Of a DNA stretch of 6,711 nucleotides, positions 1 to 6,711 are shown piece by piece; the stretch's first letter is position 1, and the number at the start of each line of letters is the position of its first letter. The notes under the pieces are model-generated. The model was given only the letters and a program-made list of their open reading frames with translations. It was not told the origin of the DNA and did not search any database. The stretch is from NCBI GenBank assembly GCA_030425615.1, contig JAUIAI010000145.1:1-6711 (forward strand), given 5' to 3'. The translations under genes were made by a program, and so were the position numbers. Source of the stretch: Gammaproteobacteria bacterium. GTDB lineage: Bacteria > Pseudomonadota > Gammaproteobacteria > Burkholderiales > Burkholderiaceae_E.

Positions 1-6300
<6,300 letters not shown>

Positions 6301-6312
6301 TCCGCGGGTTCT

Positions 6313-6337
6313 GGCCTCGCGTCACGAACGCGACGCC
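6313..6337 (+). other. Hairpin just after the hppA stop codon
   Basis: A 6-bp perfect stem (6317-6322 with 6328-6333) around a 5-base loop is extended by three further GGC/GCC pairs (6313-6315 with 6335-6337) after a C-C mismatch. It begins 13 bases after the stop codon. No T-tract follows, so it is not a classical intrinsic terminator. It could protect the 3' end of the message. Confidence 0.45.
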
Positions 6338-6340
6338 GAC

Positions 6341-6424
6341 GCCTGCGGTGAGCCCGGGCCGGGGACGCCGGCCTGGCGTTAGGCCTGCGGTGAGGCCCGG
6401 GCCGGTCCGCCGGCCTGGCGCTAG
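6341..6424 (+). repeat. Imperfect 42-base tandem duplication
   Basis: Bases 6341-6382 and 6383-6424 are adjacent copies that both begin GCCTGCGGTGAG, share a central CCCGGGCCGG and a later CGCCGGCCTGGCG, and end GGCGTTAG or GGCGCTAG. A few substitutions and small compensating indels separate them. The junction of the second copy with unique sequence creates the TAGAAT of the possible promoter. Confidence 0.8.
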
Positions 6425-6427
6425 AAT
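6422..6427 (+). promoter_or_regulatory. Possible -10 promoter element for the SDR gene or a leader RNA
   Basis: TAGAAT matches five of six bases of the sigma-70 -10 consensus and stands out in a GC-rich region. I see no TTGACA-like -35 box 16-18 bases upstream and no extended -10 TG, so the call rests on one hexamer. Transcription would start near 6433-6436, giving a leader of about 95 bases before the ATG at 6529. Confidence 0.4.
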
Positions 6428-6458
6428 GGGCAACGGCCCGTGGACAAACAATGGCAGC

Positions 6459-6476
6459 GCGTGGCGTCCGCCACGC
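6459..6476 (+). other. Leader hairpin upstream of the terminator
   Basis: GCGTGGC (6459-6465) pairs perfectly with GCCACGC (6470-6476) around the loop GTCC. It lies five bases before the terminator hairpin. Bases 6467-6471 (TCCGC) could instead pair with GCGGA in the 5' arm of the terminator (6483-6487), a short and weak alternative pairing. Confidence 0.5.
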
Positions 6477-6481
6477 CGATC

Positions 6482-6511
6482 AGCGGAGACCCGGGGTCTC
6501 CGCTTCTTTTT
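6482..6511 (+). terminator. Intrinsic (Rho-independent) terminator
   Basis: A perfect 10-bp stem (6482-6491 AGCGGAGACC with 6495-6504 GGTCTCCGCT) closes a 3-base loop and is followed by TCTTTTT (6505-6511). It is the strongest terminator-like structure in the window. It lies 181 bases after the pyrophosphatase stop and 17 bases before the next ATG. It could end the upstream transcript, end a short leader RNA, or act as an attenuator. Confidence 0.85.
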
Positions 6512-6515
6512 ATCT

Positions 6516-6519
6516 GGAG
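6516..6519 (+). promoter_or_regulatory. Ribosome binding site of the SDR gene
   Basis: GGAG lies nine bases before the ATG at 6529 and supports that start. It follows the terminator T-tract by only four bases, so any message translated from it must start downstream of, or read through, the terminator. Confidence 0.75.
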
Positions 6520-6528
6520 CACGAAATC

Positions 6529-6711
6529 ATGCAACTCAAGGACAACGTCTGTATCGTGACCGGCGGGGCCTCGGGTCTTGGCGGAGCGACGGCGCGGCTG
6601 ATTGCCGCCGCCGGTGGCAAGGTGGTGATCGCGGACGTCAATGATTCGCTGGGTGAGAAGATGGCCGGCGAACTCGGCGCGGCGTTCGTCCACTGCGATG
6701 TTTGCAGCGAG
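6529..6711 (+). CDS. Short-chain dehydrogenase/reductase, NAD-dependent, 3-hydroxyacyl-CoA dehydrogenase type 2-like (3' partial)
   Basis: The 61 visible residues are the first strand-helix-strand units of a Rossmann fold. MQLKDNVCIVTGGASGLG carries the TGxxxGxG nucleotide-binding motif of classical SDRs (Thr11 to Gly18). Asp36, at the end of the second strand (VVIADV), favours NAD over NADP. Asp57 in the CDV motif matches the adenine-ring-binding Asp. The ATG has a good GGAG upstream and gives the usual short N-terminus before the first strand, so the start is secure. The opening resembles type 2 3-hydroxyacyl-CoA dehydrogenases, which oxidise hydroxyacyl-CoA in fatty-acid or branched-chain amino-acid breakdown. 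The catalytic Ser-Tyr-Lys lie beyond the window, so substrate is not certain. It is in the same direction as the pyrophosphatase gene, but a terminator separates them. Confidence 0.9.
   Translation, partial: MQLKDNVCIVTGGASGLGGATARLIAAAGGKVVIADVNDSLGEKMAGELGAAFVHCDVCSE

Noticed and set aside
6313..6337. Hairpin after the stop codon as the pyrophosphatase terminator
   Set aside because: It has no T-tract. The hairpin at 6482-6504 is a much better intrinsic terminator.
6421..6693. Antisense frame across the SDR start
   Set aside because: It overlaps a clear + strand Rossmann-fold N-terminus with a good ribosome binding site, and has no recognisable domain.

Overview
The window holds most of one very large gene followed by the start of a second. 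The DNA is very GC-rich, with strong third-position G/C bias in a single frame on the + strand. I infer a high-GC Gram-negative bacterium, probably a gammaproteobacterium or other proteobacterium. The reasons are the proteobacterial style of the potassium-independent pyrophosphatase core, an OmpA-like peptidoglycan-binding module that only makes sense in a periplasm, and an acyl-CoA-dehydrogenase-type SDR next door. The genus cannot be read from the sequence.

Positions 1-6300 are one uninterrupted reading frame whose true start lies upstream. It opens inside the first catalytic signature of a membrane-bound proton-pumping pyrophosphatase (HppA) and runs through the rest of that enzyme (about 495 codons, to about 1485). 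Instead of stopping where the family normally stops, it continues for about 1,600 more codons. These comprise a Pro/Ala linker (about 1486-1668), about 1,360 residues of Ala/Ser/Thr/Gly/Gln/Glu-rich, largely proline-free repetitive sequence (about 1669-5763), a second Pro/Gln/Ala linker (about 5764-5970) and a C-terminal OmpA-like domain (about 5995-6297). The repetitive part holds distinct repeat families: 11-residue units at 2119-2349 and at 2944-3294, a 134-codon segmental duplication (4456-4632 against 4858-5034), and about ten 14-residue units at 5320-5739. Pyrophosphatase C-termini face the periplasm, so the simplest reading is a pyrophosphate-driven proton pump tethered to the cell wall through an enormous helical periplasmic stalk. 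This architecture is the main point of interest.

Positions 6301-6528 are a 228-base intergenic region. It contains a hairpin just after the stop codon, an imperfect 42-base tandem duplication (6341-6424), a possible -10 element (6422-6427), a leader hairpin (6459-6476) and a strong intrinsic terminator (6482-6511). The terminator ends only four bases before the ribosome binding site of the next gene. That gene (6529 to the window end) encodes the Rossmann-fold N-terminus of an NAD(P)-dependent short-chain dehydrogenase. The two genes have no obvious functional link. The terminator can serve the end of the pyrophosphatase transcript, a short leader RNA, attenuation of the dehydrogenase, or a combination.
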